A stretch of DNA of 59,487 nucleotides from Ktedonobacterales bacterium (GTDB lineage: Bacteria; Chloroflexota; Ktedonobacteria; Ktedonobacterales; Ktedonobacteraceae): NCBI GenBank assembly GCA_027451525.1, contig DAIDJF010000034.1, forward strand, positions 1 to 59,487, given 5' to 3'. Positions 42,380 to 52,358 of this stretch are shown piece by piece. The position numbers were made by a program, and so were the translations under genes. Below the pieces are notes generated by a model. The model did no database searches, was not told the origin of the DNA, and was given only the letters and a program-made list of their open reading frames with translations. Positions within the stretch are counted from its first letter, which is position 1. Each line of letters opens with the position of its first letter.

Positions 42380-43936
42380 GTGTTTAATACATCTATTATG
42401 ATTCTCTTTGCACTTGTCCTGCTTGTGGGCGCATTATTTGCGTTAGCGGCAGGGTATTTGTATGGGAGAACGCAGAATAAAGCTCGCTTTGAGCAGGAGT
42501 TGCGCGCTGAGAAGGAAGCCAGCGAACGACGCTTGCTTGAAGTCCAGACGCAGCAGCGGGATGCGTTACGAGAGACACGCGACGAGGCCGCGCAATTTCG
42601 CGCCACAATTGAGCGCGAAAATAGCGAACGCCGTGCCGAGATTATGCGTCAAGAGCGGCGCATACAACAAAAAGAGGAGACCTTGGAGCGCAAAATCGAG
42701 GCTCTCGAACAGCGCGAACGGCGCCTCAACCATAAAGAGCGCATACTAGAGCAGACACGCGAGGAGACCGAGGCGATTAAACGGCAACAACAAAGCGAAT
42801 TGGAGCGTATCGCGCAACTCACGGAAGAGCAGGCGCGTGAGATGCTCCTTAGTCGCATTGAGAGTCAGGTCCACACCGAGGCCGCGCAACGCATCCGTAT
42901 GATAGAAGAAGAGGCGCGTGAAATGGGCGAGGCGCGCGCGCGTGAAATCATCACGCTGGCAATCCAACGCTGTGCCTCTGATCAGGTTGCGGAGGCCGTT
43001 GTCTCTGTCGTACAGTTGCCGAACGAGGAAATGAAGGGGCGCATTATTGGGCGCGAGGGACGCAATATTCGGGCGTTAGAAGCAGCAACCGGCGTTGATC
43101 TTATTATTGATGATACACCAGAAGCTGTGGTCTTATCTGGCTTCGACCCCGTGCGTCGCGAAGTGGCGCGTATTGCCCTCAACAGGCTTATTCTCGACGG
43201 GCGTATTCACCCCTCGCGCATTGAAGATGTTGTCGCTAAAGCGCGTCAGGAGGTTGAGCAGATTGTGCGCGAGGCGGGAGAGCGCGCGGCCTTAGAGGCA
43301 AGCGTGCATGGCCTGCAACCTGAATTGCTCAAAATCCTGGGTCGCCTGCATTTTCGCACTAGCTATGGGCAAAATGTGCTGGCTCACTCTGTTGAGGTCT
43401 CGCTGCTTGCCGCAACGATGGCTCACGAACTGGGAGCCGACGTGAACGTGTGTAAAACTGCCGCCCTGCTCCATGATCTTGGTAAAGCGATAGATCAGGA
43501 GGTTGAGGGGCCACACGCGATTGTTGGCGGCGAGATTGCGCGCCGTTTCGGTAAATCGCCCAAGATCATTCACGCGATGGTCGCACATCATGCCACAGAG
43601 TCGGAGCCACAAACGCTGGAAGCTGCGATTGTGCAGGCCGCCGATGCCATTTCGGCAGCACGGCCCGGTGCCAGACGTGAGACGATTGACCTCTACCTCA
43701 AACGTCTCGAAGCCCTGGAGAATATCGCAAACTCATTTACTGGTGTCGAAAAATCTTTTGCCATTCAAGCTGGACGCGAGGTGCGCATTATCGTCAAGCC
43801 GGAAGAGATTGACGAATTCGCGGCTAGCCGTCTGGCAAGCGAGATCGCACATAAAATTGAGGACAATCTGGATTATCCAGGCCAGATCAAGGTATGCGTA
43901 GTGCGTGAGACGCGCACCATTGACTACGCCCGTTAA
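42380..43936 (+). CDS. rny: Ribonuclease Y
   Basis: RNase Y is the membrane-anchored endoribonuclease that starts mRNA decay in many bacteria lacking RNase E. The 518-residue product has an N-terminal membrane segment ([20 protein letters not shown]), a long charged coiled-coil (residues about 35-200), a KH domain ([19 protein letters not shown]) and an HD domain ([14 protein letters not shown]), ending in the conserved [17 protein letters not shown]. The start is GTG with GGAGG 9 bases upstream. The PHP gene follows after 41 bases, likely in one operon, with a structured leader upstream. Confidence 0.96.
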   Translation: MFNTSIMILFALVLLVGALFALAAGYLYGRTQNKARFEQELRAEKEASERRLLEVQTQQRDALRETRDEAAQFRATIERENSERRAEIMRQERRIQQKEETLERKIEALEQRERRLNHKERILEQTREETEAIKRQQQSELERIAQLTEEQAREMLLSRIESQVHTEAAQRIRMIEEEAREMGEARAREIITLAIQRCASDQVAEAVVSVVQLPNEEMKGRIIGREGRNIRALEAATGVDLIIDDTPEAVVLSGFDPVRREVARIALNRLILDGRIHPSRIEDVVAKARQEVEQIVREAGERAALEASVHGLQPELLKILGRLHFRTSYGQNVLAHSVEVSLLAATMAHELGADVNVCKTAALLHDLGKAIDQEVEGPHAIVGGEIARRFGKSPKIIHAMVAHHATESEPQTLEAAIVQAADAISAARPGARRETIDLYLKRLEALENIANSFTGVEKSFAIQAGREVRIIVKPEEIDEFAASRLASEIAHKIEDNLDYPGQIKVCVVRETRTIDYAR

Positions 43937-43977
43937 TTGGTCCAGCTCAACAAAAAGAGAAAGAGAGCATATGCCAG

Positions 43978-44862
43978 ATGGCACAAGTTATAGATTTACA
44001 CACGCATTCAACGGCCTCCGATGGCATTTACACACCCAAGCAACTCCTGCAGCACGCGAAAGAGGCTGATATCAGCGTCCTGGCCCTGACCGATCACGAT
44101 AGCACGGATGGGATTGTGGAAGCCGCGCAGGCCGCGCAAGCACTGGGTATTGACTTTATCCCCGGCATCGAGGTGAACACCGACACGCATGGGGGCGAGG
44201 TACATGTTCTGGGCTACTTCCTCGAATACGAGCGTCCCGCGTTCCAGGCCATCCTTAAGGTATTACGCGATGCACGCGAACGGCGCGGTCAGCGCATGGT
44301 CGAGTTGCTCAACGAGCAGGGCATCACTATTCACTGGGAGCGCGTGCGCGAAATCGCGCAGGGAGCAGTGGGGCGTCCACACGTCGCTAAAGCACTCTTA
44401 GAGGCGGGCTATGTGCAAACAATTGGCGAGGCGTTTGACAAGTATATCGGCACGAACGGGCCTGCCTATGTGCCGCGCTACAAGCTCTCGCCGGAGGATG
44501 CGGTGCGCCTGATTGCCAGCGCGAACGGCTTGCCAGTCATCGCCCATCCCGTGAACCTGCCCGGTCTGAGCGAGTTGCGCAACTGGCTACCCGGCCTGTG
44601 CGCGGCGGGGTTGGTCGGCTTAGAGACCTACTACGGCCCCTATACGAAAGCAGATGAACAGACATTGCTAACGCTTGCGCACGAGTATCACCTGATTCCA
44701 ACGGGCGGGACTGACTTTCATGGCCCTGGCATTCATCCTACCCCACTCGGTGGACGCTTCGTGCCTTATGCCGCTGTTGAACAGTTGAAGGCGGCGGCAG
44801 CACAACGGTGTGGGAAAACTCCACCCGCCTTTGTGCTACCACCACCTGTCGCCGAGAAATAG
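43978..44862 (+). CDS. PHP-domain phosphoesterase
   Basis: 294 residues. Metal-binding blocks of the PHP family are present: IDLHTHSTASDG, ALTDHDSTDG, PGIEVNTDTHGGEVHVLGY, IAHPVNLPG and GGTDFHGPG. The length and the inserted helical middle fit the YciV/TrpH (RNase AM, 3',5'-nucleoside bisphosphate phosphatase) group. That group degrades pAp or trims RNA 5' ends, which would fit its place right after the RNA-decay gene rny. AGAGAG lies 10 bases before the ATG. The substrate is inferred from family and context. Confidence 0.88.
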   Translation: MAQVIDLHTHSTASDGIYTPKQLLQHAKEADISVLALTDHDSTDGIVEAAQAAQALGIDFIPGIEVNTDTHGGEVHVLGYFLEYERPAFQAILKVLRDARERRGQRMVELLNEQGITIHWERVREIAQGAVGRPHVAKALLEAGYVQTIGEAFDKYIGTNGPAYVPRYKLSPEDAVRLIASANGLPVIAHPVNLPGLSELRNWLPGLCAAGLVGLETYYGPYTKADEQTLLTLAHEYHLIPTGGTDFHGPGIHPTPLGGRFVPYAAVEQLKAAAAQRCGKTPPAFVLPPPVAEK

Positions 44863-44883
44863 GTTTCTCGCTGCTAGTAGACA

Positions 44884-46452
44884 CTAGGGGCGGCGCAATA
44901 TCTCGCGTCGTGAGGCATCACGCCAACGATTCGCCGCCTCGCCTCCGTTATTCAGCGGATGCATACGCTGCTTCTCCTCCTCAATCTGCTCGTGTAAGAG
45001 CAAGCCGCCCATAATAGCCGCGATCTGCTCTACCGCAAGCTCTGCCTGTCCCACTTCAGCCTCTTGCTCTGCCTGTTTCGGGCGCGTGTCCCACTCTTCC
45101 GCGATAAAGTCTGTCGACATATCGGCGGCGATATAGCGTGGTTGCTCCATCAGCCAGCGCGCGAACGGCAGCGTAGTCCGCACACCTAGAATCTGGTACT
45201 CGTCAATGGCACGGCGCATCCGCGCGATAGCTTGCATCCGATCTCTGCCCCACACAATCAGCTTTGAGAGCAACGGATCATAATACAGTGGAACTTGCAG
45301 GCCGGGATAGAGACTGCTTTCGACACGCACGCCTGGACCAGACGGCTCTTGCAGGGCGACTACCGTGCCAGTCGCGGGTAAGAAACGGTTCTCCGGGTCT
45401 TCCGCCGAGACACGACACTCAATCGCGGCACCGCGCAACACGATATCCTCCTGGCTAAAAGAGAGCGGCAAACCAGCGGCAACACGAAACTGCTCCTGCA
45501 CGAGATCAATGCCCGTCACCAGTTCCGTCACGGGATGCTCGACTTGAATGCGCGCATTGACCTCGAGAAAGTAAAAGTTGCCGTCTGGTCCCAGGAGAAA
45601 CTCGGCGGTTCCCGCGTTGACGTAGCGAATGGAGCGCACGAGATTGATGGTCGCGCTTGTCATGCGTGCGCGCAGTTCTGGATCAACAACAGGTGAAGGC
45701 GACTCCTCGATGAGCTTCTGGTGACGCCGCTGGATACTACATTCGCGTTCACCCAGATGCACCACATTGCCATGCGTATCAGCGATAAACTGCACCTCGA
45801 TATGGCGTGCAGGCGAAATTGCCTTTTCTAGATAGACGCGCCCATCACCAAAGGCACTTCTGGCCTCGCTACGAGCCGTGCGCAGCGAGGAGAGCAGGTC
45901 TTTGGGGTCGCGTACAAAACGAATACCTTTGCCGCCACCGCCAGCCGCGGCCTTGAGCAGAATGGGATAGCCGATGCGCTCTGCCATGCCGTGCACCAGC
46001 GTATCGTCCTCGATATCGCTCATGGCACCGGGCACGATTGGCACCCCCGCCGCTTGTGCGGTACGACGGGCAGCGGTCTTCTCTCCCATCGCAGCCTGCG
46101 CCTCCGGTGGTGGGCCAATGAAGATCAGGCCAGCGTCCTGACATGCCTGCACAAATTGCGCGTTCTCAGAGAGAAAGCCATAGCCTGGATGCACGGCTTG
46201 CGCTCCCGCGCGTTTTGCGACCTCAATCAACGTGGGAATATGTAAATAGCTTTTCGCGGCAACCGCAGGGCCAATATGATAGGCTTCATCTGCCATACGG
46301 ACATGGAGCGCGTTGCGGTCGGCGTCACTGTAGACGGCAACACTTTTCAAACCCAATTCACGACAGGCGCGAATAATTCTCAATGCAATCTCGCCACGAT
46401 TGGCAATCAGCACTTTATGAAAAGGCCAGTGGGCTACGGAGAACAAATCCAT
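44884..46452 (-). CDS. accC: Biotin carboxylase subunit of an acyl-CoA carboxylase
   Basis: 522 residues. The family blocks are FHKVLIANRGEIALRIIRAC, VHPGYGFLSENAQF, the ATP-grasp loop AAAGGGGKGIRFV, GERECSIQRRHQK, FLEVNARIQVEHPVTE and the C-terminal domain. It carboxylates biotin on a carrier protein. There are about 70 extra residues after the standard end, charged and helical, with no biotin-attachment MKM motif, so the carrier is a separate protein. No carrier or transferase gene is nearby. AAGGAG lies 7 bases before the ATG. It could serve acetyl-, propionyl- or methylcrotonyl-CoA carboxylase. Confidence 0.9.
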   Translation of the reverse strand: MDLFSVAHWPFHKVLIANRGEIALRIIRACRELGLKSVAVYSDADRNALHVRMADEAYHIGPAVAAKSYLHIPTLIEVAKRAGAQAVHPGYGFLSENAQFVQACQDAGLIFIGPPPEAQAAMGEKTAARRTAQAAGVPIVPGAMSDIEDDTLVHGMAERIGYPILLKAAAGGGGKGIRFVRDPKDLLSSLRTARSEARSAFGDGRVYLEKAISPARHIEVQFIADTHGNVVHLGERECSIQRRHQKLIEESPSPVVDPELRARMTSATINLVRSIRYVNAGTAEFLLGPDGNFYFLEVNARIQVEHPVTELVTGIDLVQEQFRVAAGLPLSFSQEDIVLRGAAIECRVSAEDPENRFLPATGTVVALQEPSGPGVRVESSLYPGLQVPLYYDPLLSKLIVWGRDRMQAIARMRRAIDEYQILGVRTTLPFARWLMEQPRYIAADMSTDFIAEEWDTRPKQAEQEAEVGQAELAVEQIAAIMGGLLLHEQIEEEKQRMHPLNNGGEAANRWRDASRREILRRP

Positions 46453-46464
46453 ACATATGCTCCT

Positions 46465-46545
46465 TCATTCCTGCCCTGAGCGAGGCTAGACGCCTTCTTT
46501 CTCGACCTGAGCGAAGCTAGACGCGCAGCGTCGTTGGTCGAGATT
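46465..46545. repeat. Dispersed repeat containing GAGCGAAGCTAGACGC, copy 2
   Basis: Two tandem partial units (CCCTGAGCGAGGCTAGACGC, then CCTGAGCGAAGCTAGACGC) and CAGCGTCGTTGG, matching the copy at 17.93 kb. It lies in the leader of the biotin carboxylase gene, upstream of its start. Confidence 0.55.
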
Positions 46546-46924
46546 TCAAACGCAGCGGCATTGGGCAGGATTTCAACACCTTTGACAATCTGGTTGTGTT
46601 CTTGCATAGAGTATAGCACGCCCATGAGACAACGGATATTTCAACCAGATTATCCATATAAAAGGTAAAATAGGATGAATGACGCAAAAATAGCAGAAGT
46701 GGCAAAAGTATCGGCTTGACATAGGATATTTAGGCCATCAACGTGCTGTTTCGTTTCAATCAGCCAGAAATTACAGTACACTCCAAAATGGTTATCCTGA
46801 CCTTGTTTACTAAGGCTGCGTGTCTTTCGCCTGCGCTGTATCACGGCAATTCATCTTACTACATGCCAGTACGTTCTATATAGATAGATCGTCATAGATT
46901 GTACCAAAAGGGCTGAGAGTACAC
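46546..46924. other. Gene-free spacer between divergent genes
   Basis: Holds the control regions of accC and the membrane chemoreceptor. TATACT-like words occur (around 46610 on the minus strand) but no convincing full promoter. Nothing else is supportable. Confidence 0.4.
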
Positions 46925-49207
46925 ATGTTAAAAATTATCTCGAATATGCCGATATTCCGCCGTCTGTTCTATGCATTTATGCTTGCGGCAGTTGTTCCGG
47001 GTATCGCGATCACTATTCTTGGGTTCACTTTTGTGAACACGCTACGCACACGTGGTAATGCTATTCATGCCAGTCTGGCAGCACTACAAGATACCTCCTC
47101 GGTCGCCACGTATGTTCCTCGCATTAACGATGCGCTGAACCTGTTGTACAACGCCCGCTATGGTAGTGGAAGTGTTTCCGCACAAGCTCCATCAGCAACC
47201 GCTATTCAAGCCGTACACGATCTGGAAACGCAGTTCACGAACGCAATCGCCAACTATCAACAGAACTATCTGCTTGCCAGTTCGCCTCCTATGAGTGCGG
47301 TGAGCAACGTACTTCTCGGTAACTCGCCCAACGATCCGATTGTGCAACAACAGCAGGCACTCATGCAGCAGATCATCATCAACTGGCCTGCCTATCGCCA
47401 ATTGCAAGATAAAGCTCTGCGCGCTATCGCGGCAGGCATCCCTCTAGGGCAGGCTAGCAATGATATAAAGCTCGCCAATAACGCCTTTGTGAATGTGCGG
47501 GACAATTGGAATGCTCTCGTCAAGGTTACAGGCACCATTAGCAGCAAGGTGGCCCAGGTTGGCCCAGAAGAAATGAACCCCATTGTGCTCATCACCGCGA
47601 TTGCCTTTTTTATCATTCTGGTTGTCGTTGTCACGATTGGCTATGTTGTCAACCGCACAATCACTGAGCCATTGCGTCAACTAGCCGCGTTAACCCGCCG
47701 TATCGCGCAGGGAGAGACGACAGCCCGTGCCCAGATTGTCGCCCAGGACGAAATTTACATGGTGGCAACCTCCATGAACAATATGCTGGATAATATCGTG
47801 CACCTGATTCAAGAAACACAGGCCCAGCGCGATAACTTGCAGACACAGGTGGAGAAACTGGTCAGCGAGGTCAGCGGCGTCGGTGAAGGTGATCTGCGCA
47901 TCCAGGCCGAAGTCACAGCCAATGCCCTCGGCGTGCTGGCGGACTCCTTTAACTACATGGTCGAAGAGCTAGGCAGTCTGGTCGTGCGCGTGAAATTGGT
48001 AGCAAACGAGGTTGAAAAATCTACTACCACCATCCTTGATCACATGACGCAACTGGTCGAATCGGGCGATACGCAAATTCGCCAGATTGAACAGGCGGCT
48101 ACCGAATTGGAGCACATGGCAGGTTCTAGCCGTCAGGTCGCGGAACGCACGCAAGTAGCCTATGAAGTTGCACGCAATGCACGTGAGAATGCTCAAACGG
48201 GTCGCTATGCTGTACAACAAGCCATTGAGGGCATGGGACGCATCAACACAAACGTGCAAGATACTGCCTCAAAAGTACAGGCACTTGGTGATCGTTCACG
48301 TGAAATTGAGGAGATTGTCAACGTGATCGGTGGCCTCGCCCATCAAACAAATCGTCTAGCCCTGGATGCCGCGATTCAAGCCGCGATGGCCGGTGAGAAC
48401 GGTAAAGGCTTTGGAGCAGTCGCCGCCGATATTCGCCGCCTCGCGGAACGCGCCAAAGAGCAGACAGGCATGATTGCCCATATCGTGCGGAACGTGCTGG
48501 AAGAAATTGGTATTGTCGCGGTCGCTATCCAAGATACGGAGCGCGAAACCAGCACGGGCACACAGCTAACATACGAGGTCGGCATCTCACTAGAGTCGCT
48601 CTTCTCAGCGGTTGAGCAGCAGGCCAGAGCCGTTGAGTCTATCAATGCCCTCGCCACGCAGCAACTACAGACATCAAGCGCGGTCGTGCAGATTATGCAT
48701 GGCGTTTCCGATGCCACACGCCAGAGTAATATCAGCACCCATGAAGCCTCCCAAAGCATGGAACGGCTCGCACGTCTCGTCGAGCAACTCCGCTCATCAG
48801 TAGAAGCATTCAAGCTCCGTGAGAATCAGGGCTACTTAAATGGAGCCCATGGCATCAATGGATCGCTTGACAGTGACAGCGAGAACCCGTTAAGTATCAG
48901 CGGCCTGTTCCGTACTGTCAGCGCGACAACACAAAGTACCGCCAACGGTTCTAGCAGCACCAGCGGCAAGCCTGCTAGCAACGCGCTTCCGCCGCCCCGT
49001 GTAGAAGACCCACTCAATGCCCAAGAGTATCTGCCATCAGCACCACCATTGTATACGCCAATGCCTTCACCAGCATCCTTCGGGCAAATCCGTAACTCGT
49101 ATGGCAATAGCGCGAACAGCATGGATCAGAATCAGTTTTCAGAACAACAATGGTATGATGCATGGGACGACTCGTTACCAGCCTCAAACACGAATGGCAA
49201 GTATTAG
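46925..49207 (+). CDS. Membrane chemoreceptor-like protein (HAMP-MCP) with altered signalling tip
   Basis: 760 residues. TM1 is LFYAFMLAAVVPGIAITILG, an extracytoplasmic domain spans about 40-215, and TM2 is IVLITAIAFFIILVVVVTIG. HAMP follows (VNRTITEPLRQLAALTRRIA), with a second HAMP-like region, then the MCP signalling domain. At the hairpin tip the usual [11 protein letters not shown] reads LALDAAIQAAMAGENGKGF, with N to D, E to Q and R to M changes at normally invariant sites. A Ser/Pro-rich tail of about 120 residues ends the protein. Altered CheA/CheW coupling is likely. No che genes are nearby. Confidence 0.87.
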   Translation: MLKIISNMPIFRRLFYAFMLAAVVPGIAITILGFTFVNTLRTRGNAIHASLAALQDTSSVATYVPRINDALNLLYNARYGSGSVSAQAPSATAIQAVHDLETQFTNAIANYQQNYLLASSPPMSAVSNVLLGNSPNDPIVQQQQALMQQIIINWPAYRQLQDKALRAIAAGIPLGQASNDIKLANNAFVNVRDNWNALVKVTGTISSKVAQVGPEEMNPIVLITAIAFFIILVVVVTIGYVVNRTITEPLRQLAALTRRIAQGETTARAQIVAQDEIYMVATSMNNMLDNIVHLIQETQAQRDNLQTQVEKLVSEVSGVGEGDLRIQAEVTANALGVLADSFNYMVEELGSLVVRVKLVANEVEKSTTTILDHMTQLVESGDTQIRQIEQAATELEHMAGSSRQVAERTQVAYEVARNARENAQTGRYAVQQAIEGMGRINTNVQDTASKVQALGDRSREIEEIVNVIGGLAHQTNRLALDAAIQAAMAGENGKGFGAVAADIRRLAERAKEQTGMIAHIVRNVLEEIGIVAVAIQDTERETSTGTQLTYEVGISLESLFSAVEQQARAVESINALATQQLQTSSAVVQIMHGVSDATRQSNISTHEASQSMERLARLVEQLRSSVEAFKLRENQGYLNGAHGINGSLDSDSENPLSISGLFRTVSATTQSTANGSSSTSGKPASNALPPPRVEDPLNAQEYLPSAPPLYTPMPSPASFGQIRNSYGNSANSMDQNQFSEQQWYDAWDDSLPASNTNGKY

Positions 49208-49360
49208 GAAAGGCAGAGGCAAGGGTCACCTTTTTTCCCACTGTGCATATGGACGCGACACCATTCGTATATACAGGTACAATGATGATATGCCAAGAAG
49301 CATATTGCCCTATTTTCCTGTATAGTCATCTCATTCCTTTGCTTAAAGAAAGGATACACG

Positions 49361-50317
49361 ATGTTCGCGTTGCGCCATAAAGCCTTTGCCTTTCCCATTT
49401 TTGTCTGCCTCATGCTCCTTGCCGCGTGTAACTCCGCACCAACCAGCAATGTACAGCAGAGTATGCCCACAGCGCGTCCAATTGTGGCGCAGCCAGTTCC
49501 CGCCACCAATACGCCAACAGCCACACCTCTCACACCCGCGCCACAGCACTATAGCGCGCATGCCGTGCTGAGTGGTATTGCACGGCCCGATGATCTGGCT
49601 TTCGATCAGCAGGGGCGTCTACTCTATAGCGACGCGCACAACGGCACAGTCAATCGCGTCAATGCCGATGGCACCGTCACGATACTGCAACACGGCATCG
49701 CCGATCCTGAAGGGTTGGTGCTATTGTCTGATAATACGCTGATTGTCGCGGAACAGGGGCATAATCGTATCATCGCCTTCCCCGCTGGCGCGACGACGCC
49801 AAGCGTGTTGCGCGTTCTGCCGGGGATCACAAGCACGGCGGCGTGCAAGGATGGCGTGGATGGTATCGCTTATGACCAGACGAATAATACACTGATCGTG
49901 CCGGACAGTCCGACGGGCGTGGTGTATCGCATGAGCCTGGATGGGAAGACATTGACACAACTTGCCAGCGGCATCGCGCGGCCCGTGGGCGCAACCGTCG
50001 ATGGGCAGGGTAACGTCTATGTCGCCGACGAATGCGGTGGCGCACTCTGGCGCATCGCTCCCGATGGAAAAACCATACGTTACGGCGGCTTCGGGATGTT
50101 GGACGATGTCGTGCTCGACCAGCACGGCAACGCGCTCGTAATTGATCTTCAGCCGAGCATTCACGCGCTGATTCGCCTGAATCTGGCGACGGGCCAGCGC
50201 GAACTTCTGGCTCAGCGCGGCTTTATTGAGCCGCAGGGTGTTGTTATCGCGAAAAATGATACGATATGGGTATCGGATGACTTTGCTGATATCATAATGG
50301 AGTACACACCCGTATGA
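49361..50317 (+). CDS. Beta-propeller lipoprotein (NHL/SMP-30 type)
   Basis: 318 residues. The lipoprotein signal FVCLMLLAACNS has the lipobox LAAC. A Thr/Pro-rich linker precedes six-bladed propeller repeats (ARPDDLAFDQQGRLLYSDA, GTVNRVNADGT, GVVYRMSLDGK, ARPVGATVDGQGNVYVADE, GALWRIAPDGK). It probably binds a ligand at the outer face of the membrane; catalysis is not evident. GAAAGGAT precedes the ATG. Its stop overlaps the start of the CoA-transferase gene (ATGA), so they are translationally coupled, an unexpected partnership. Confidence 0.85.
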   Translation: MFALRHKAFAFPIFVCLMLLAACNSAPTSNVQQSMPTARPIVAQPVPATNTPTATPLTPAPQHYSAHAVLSGIARPDDLAFDQQGRLLYSDAHNGTVNRVNADGTVTILQHGIADPEGLVLLSDNTLIVAEQGHNRIIAFPAGATTPSVLRVLPGITSTAACKDGVDGIAYDQTNNTLIVPDSPTGVVYRMSLDGKTLTQLASGIARPVGATVDGQGNVYVADECGGALWRIAPDGKTIRYGGFGMLDDVVLDQHGNALVIDLQPSIHALIRLNLATGQRELLAQRGFIEPQGVVIAKNDTIWVSDDFADIIMEYTPV

Positions 50318-51225
50318 GCAAACTTACCTCAATGACTGAGGCGATAGCTCGCCACGTCCCGGACGGCTCGTCGGTGGCGATGAGTCTGGCCCTGGAACCA
50401 CTGATCCCCTATGCCGCTGGTCACGAGATCATTCGCCAGCACAAACGCGACCTGACCCTGATCGGTCCTATCTCGGATATCCTCTTCGATCAATTGATCG
50501 GCGCGGGATGCGTGCGGAAAATTACAGCCGCGTGGGTTGGCAACGTCAGTGAAGGACTGGCCCATTGCTACCGTCGCGCTATCGAGAAAGGCATGCCCCA
50601 TCCCATCACAGTCGAAGATCACAGCAACTACAGTATCGCGCTGGCCTTGCTTGCCGCTGGTCAGGGCGCACCCTATTTCCCGACACGCTCCCTGCTCGGC
50701 AGCGACATCATACGCCAGAACCCGACATTTCGCGTCACAAGCGACGAAGAGGGTGCGCCGCTCCTGCTCGTACCAGCAGTGCGCCCGGATGTCGCGATTA
50801 TCCAGGTGCAACGCAGCGACAAGGCAGGCAACGCGCACGTCTGGGGCAATCTGGGCATCTGCGAAGAGGCCTTCATGGCGGCACGCGATGTTATTCTCGT
50901 CGCCGAAGAGATCGTCTCGCATGACGTAATCACGAGCGACCCCAATCGCGTGCTTGGCCCATCGTTCAAGGTGCGCGCCGTTGTGCATGAACCCTGGGGT
51001 GCGCATCCCTCGCCCGTGCATGGCTACTACAATCGCGACCACGCGTATTTCCACGACTACCATCTGCGCACGCGCACGCCTGAGGGTTTCCAGCAATGGC
51101 TTGAGGAATGGGTAATGCAGCTTCCCGACCGCGCCGCCTATCTGGAGAAACTGGGACACGAGCGACAGCAGGCGTTAGTGGTCAAAGAGCATCGCTACGC
51201 CGCGCCCGTCGATTATGGATATTAG
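50314..51225 (+). CDS. CoA-transferase family subunit A, copy 2
   Basis: 303 residues, subunit A of a glutaconate-type CoA-transferase: DGSSVAMSLALEPLIPYAA, TAAWVGNVSEGLAHCYRRA, TVEDHSNYSIALALLAAGQG, FPTRSLLGSDI, PAVRPDVAIIQVQRSD and HEPWGAHPSPVHGYY. It is clearly related to, but diverged from, the copy at 26.9 kb. Coupled to the upstream lipoprotein gene by a 4-base overlap and followed by its subunit B after 9 bases. Confidence 0.88.
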   Translation: MSKLTSMTEAIARHVPDGSSVAMSLALEPLIPYAAGHEIIRQHKRDLTLIGPISDILFDQLIGAGCVRKITAAWVGNVSEGLAHCYRRAIEKGMPHPITVEDHSNYSIALALLAAGQGAPYFPTRSLLGSDIIRQNPTFRVTSDEEGAPLLLVPAVRPDVAIIQVQRSDKAGNAHVWGNLGICEEAFMAARDVILVAEEIVSHDVITSDPNRVLGPSFKVRAVVHEPWGAHPSPVHGYYNRDHAYFHDYHLRTRTPEGFQQWLEEWVMQLPDRAAYLEKLGHERQQALVVKEHRYAAPVDYGY

Positions 51226-51234
51226 GGGGAAAAG

Positions 51235-52035
51235 ATGCAGAAAGAGATGGCATACACGCCACGTGAATTGATGGTTGTCTGCGCGGCGCGTGAAATCCGT
51301 GACGATGAGGTGATTTTCGTCGGTATGCGCCTGCCGATCATTGCCTTCGCGCTGGCGAAACGCACACACGCCCCCAACAGTATCGGCTTTTTCGAGACGG
51401 GCATCGTGCGCGATACGCCGTCACGCGAACTGCTCTACACGATGGGCGACTCGCCCAATATCGCGGGAGCACAGTGGACGACGCGCATGGCGAACCTGAT
51501 GGGCCTGATGGCGACGGGCGAGGTGCATCTGGGCTTTATTGGCGGAGCGGAGATTGACCGCTACGGCAACCTGAACACCTCGGTCATCGGCAACTGGCAG
51601 CCACCTGCCGCGCCCAAAGTGCGGCTTCCTGGCAGCGGCGGCGGTGCAGATATCGCCTCGCTTGCGCAGCGATTGGCAATCATCATGCCACACGAAAAGC
51701 ACCGCCTGCGTGAGAAAGTTGACTACGTGACCAGTCCCGGCTATGGCTATCCTGACGAACACGGGCCTGCTGGTGTGGCATGGCGCAAGCGCGTGGGGTT
51801 GCCGCGTGGCGGTCCAGTCGCCCTCATCACCACGCTGGCAGTCTTCACTTTCGACGCGCAGACGGGCGAAGCGCTGCTGCGCTCCTACCACCCAGGTTCC
51901 AGTATCGCAGAGGTGCAGGAACAGACGGGTTGGCCCCTGCGTCTCGCGCCCGATTGCGCCGAGACCATTCCGCCCAGCGCGGACGAATTGCGCCTGATTC
52001 GCGAATGCGACCCGCAGGGCGTGTGGACAAGGTAG
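51235..52035 (+). CDS. CoA-transferase family subunit B, copy 2, catalytic Glu present
   Basis: 266 residues. Subunit B blocks: FVGMRLPIIAFALAKRTHAP, GFFETGIVRD (with the putative catalytic Glu54, matching the numbering of glutaconate CoA-transferase), LGFIGGAEIDRYGNLNTSVIG, KVRLPGSGGGADIAS and SYHPGSSIAEVQEQTGW. GGGGGAAAAG lies just before the ATG. With subunit A it should form an active transferase on a dicarboxylic or similar acyl-CoA; the substrate is unknown. Confidence 0.88.
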   Translation: MQKEMAYTPRELMVVCAAREIRDDEVIFVGMRLPIIAFALAKRTHAPNSIGFFETGIVRDTPSRELLYTMGDSPNIAGAQWTTRMANLMGLMATGEVHLGFIGGAEIDRYGNLNTSVIGNWQPPAAPKVRLPGSGGGADIASLAQRLAIIMPHEKHRLREKVDYVTSPGYGYPDEHGPAGVAWRKRVGLPRGGPVALITTLAVFTFDAQTGEALLRSYHPGSSIAEVQEQTGWPLRLAPDCAETIPPSADELRLIRECDPQGVWTR

Positions 52036-52133
52036 CACAGGAAGAGGCATTACCAGGAGGCGCAGACGGCCACGAGGCGCTCCTCTAACGTAGCGACCTG
52101 TTCAATCAGGGAACTCACCGTTGACCACTCGCG

Positions 52134-52358
52134 CTACACGCCTGGATATTGCGCTTGACCCAGGAGACGCGCCTGTTGTTCGAGCAGGCTCGCTGCTTCT
52201 GACTTCTTCCCTTCGCTTAGGAAGGTGCTGGCGTTCCCGCTTACGCCGTACTGCAAGCGGGAACGCAAAGTAGAGTAGATGCCCCATTGAAGAAAAAGAG
52301 TTTGGCTTTGTCGAGATAGATGTTGCCAAGAAGAGTGGATGGGTGGGCTGATCAGTAT
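52134..52358 (-). other. Possible coding remnant without start
   Basis: An open frame of 74 codons on the minus strand with no ATG reads, near its end, LRSRLQYGVSGNASTF, then SEGKKSEAASLLEQQARLLG before the stop at 52134. The composition looks protein-like, but I cannot assign a family, and two other frames are also open here. It may be the tail of a lost gene or chance reading of a structured DNA segment. Confidence 0.25.

Noticed and set aside
50329..51159. Long minus-strand frame inside CoA-transferase subunit A, copy 2
   Set aside because: It is the antisense of a well-supported gene with coupled neighbours.
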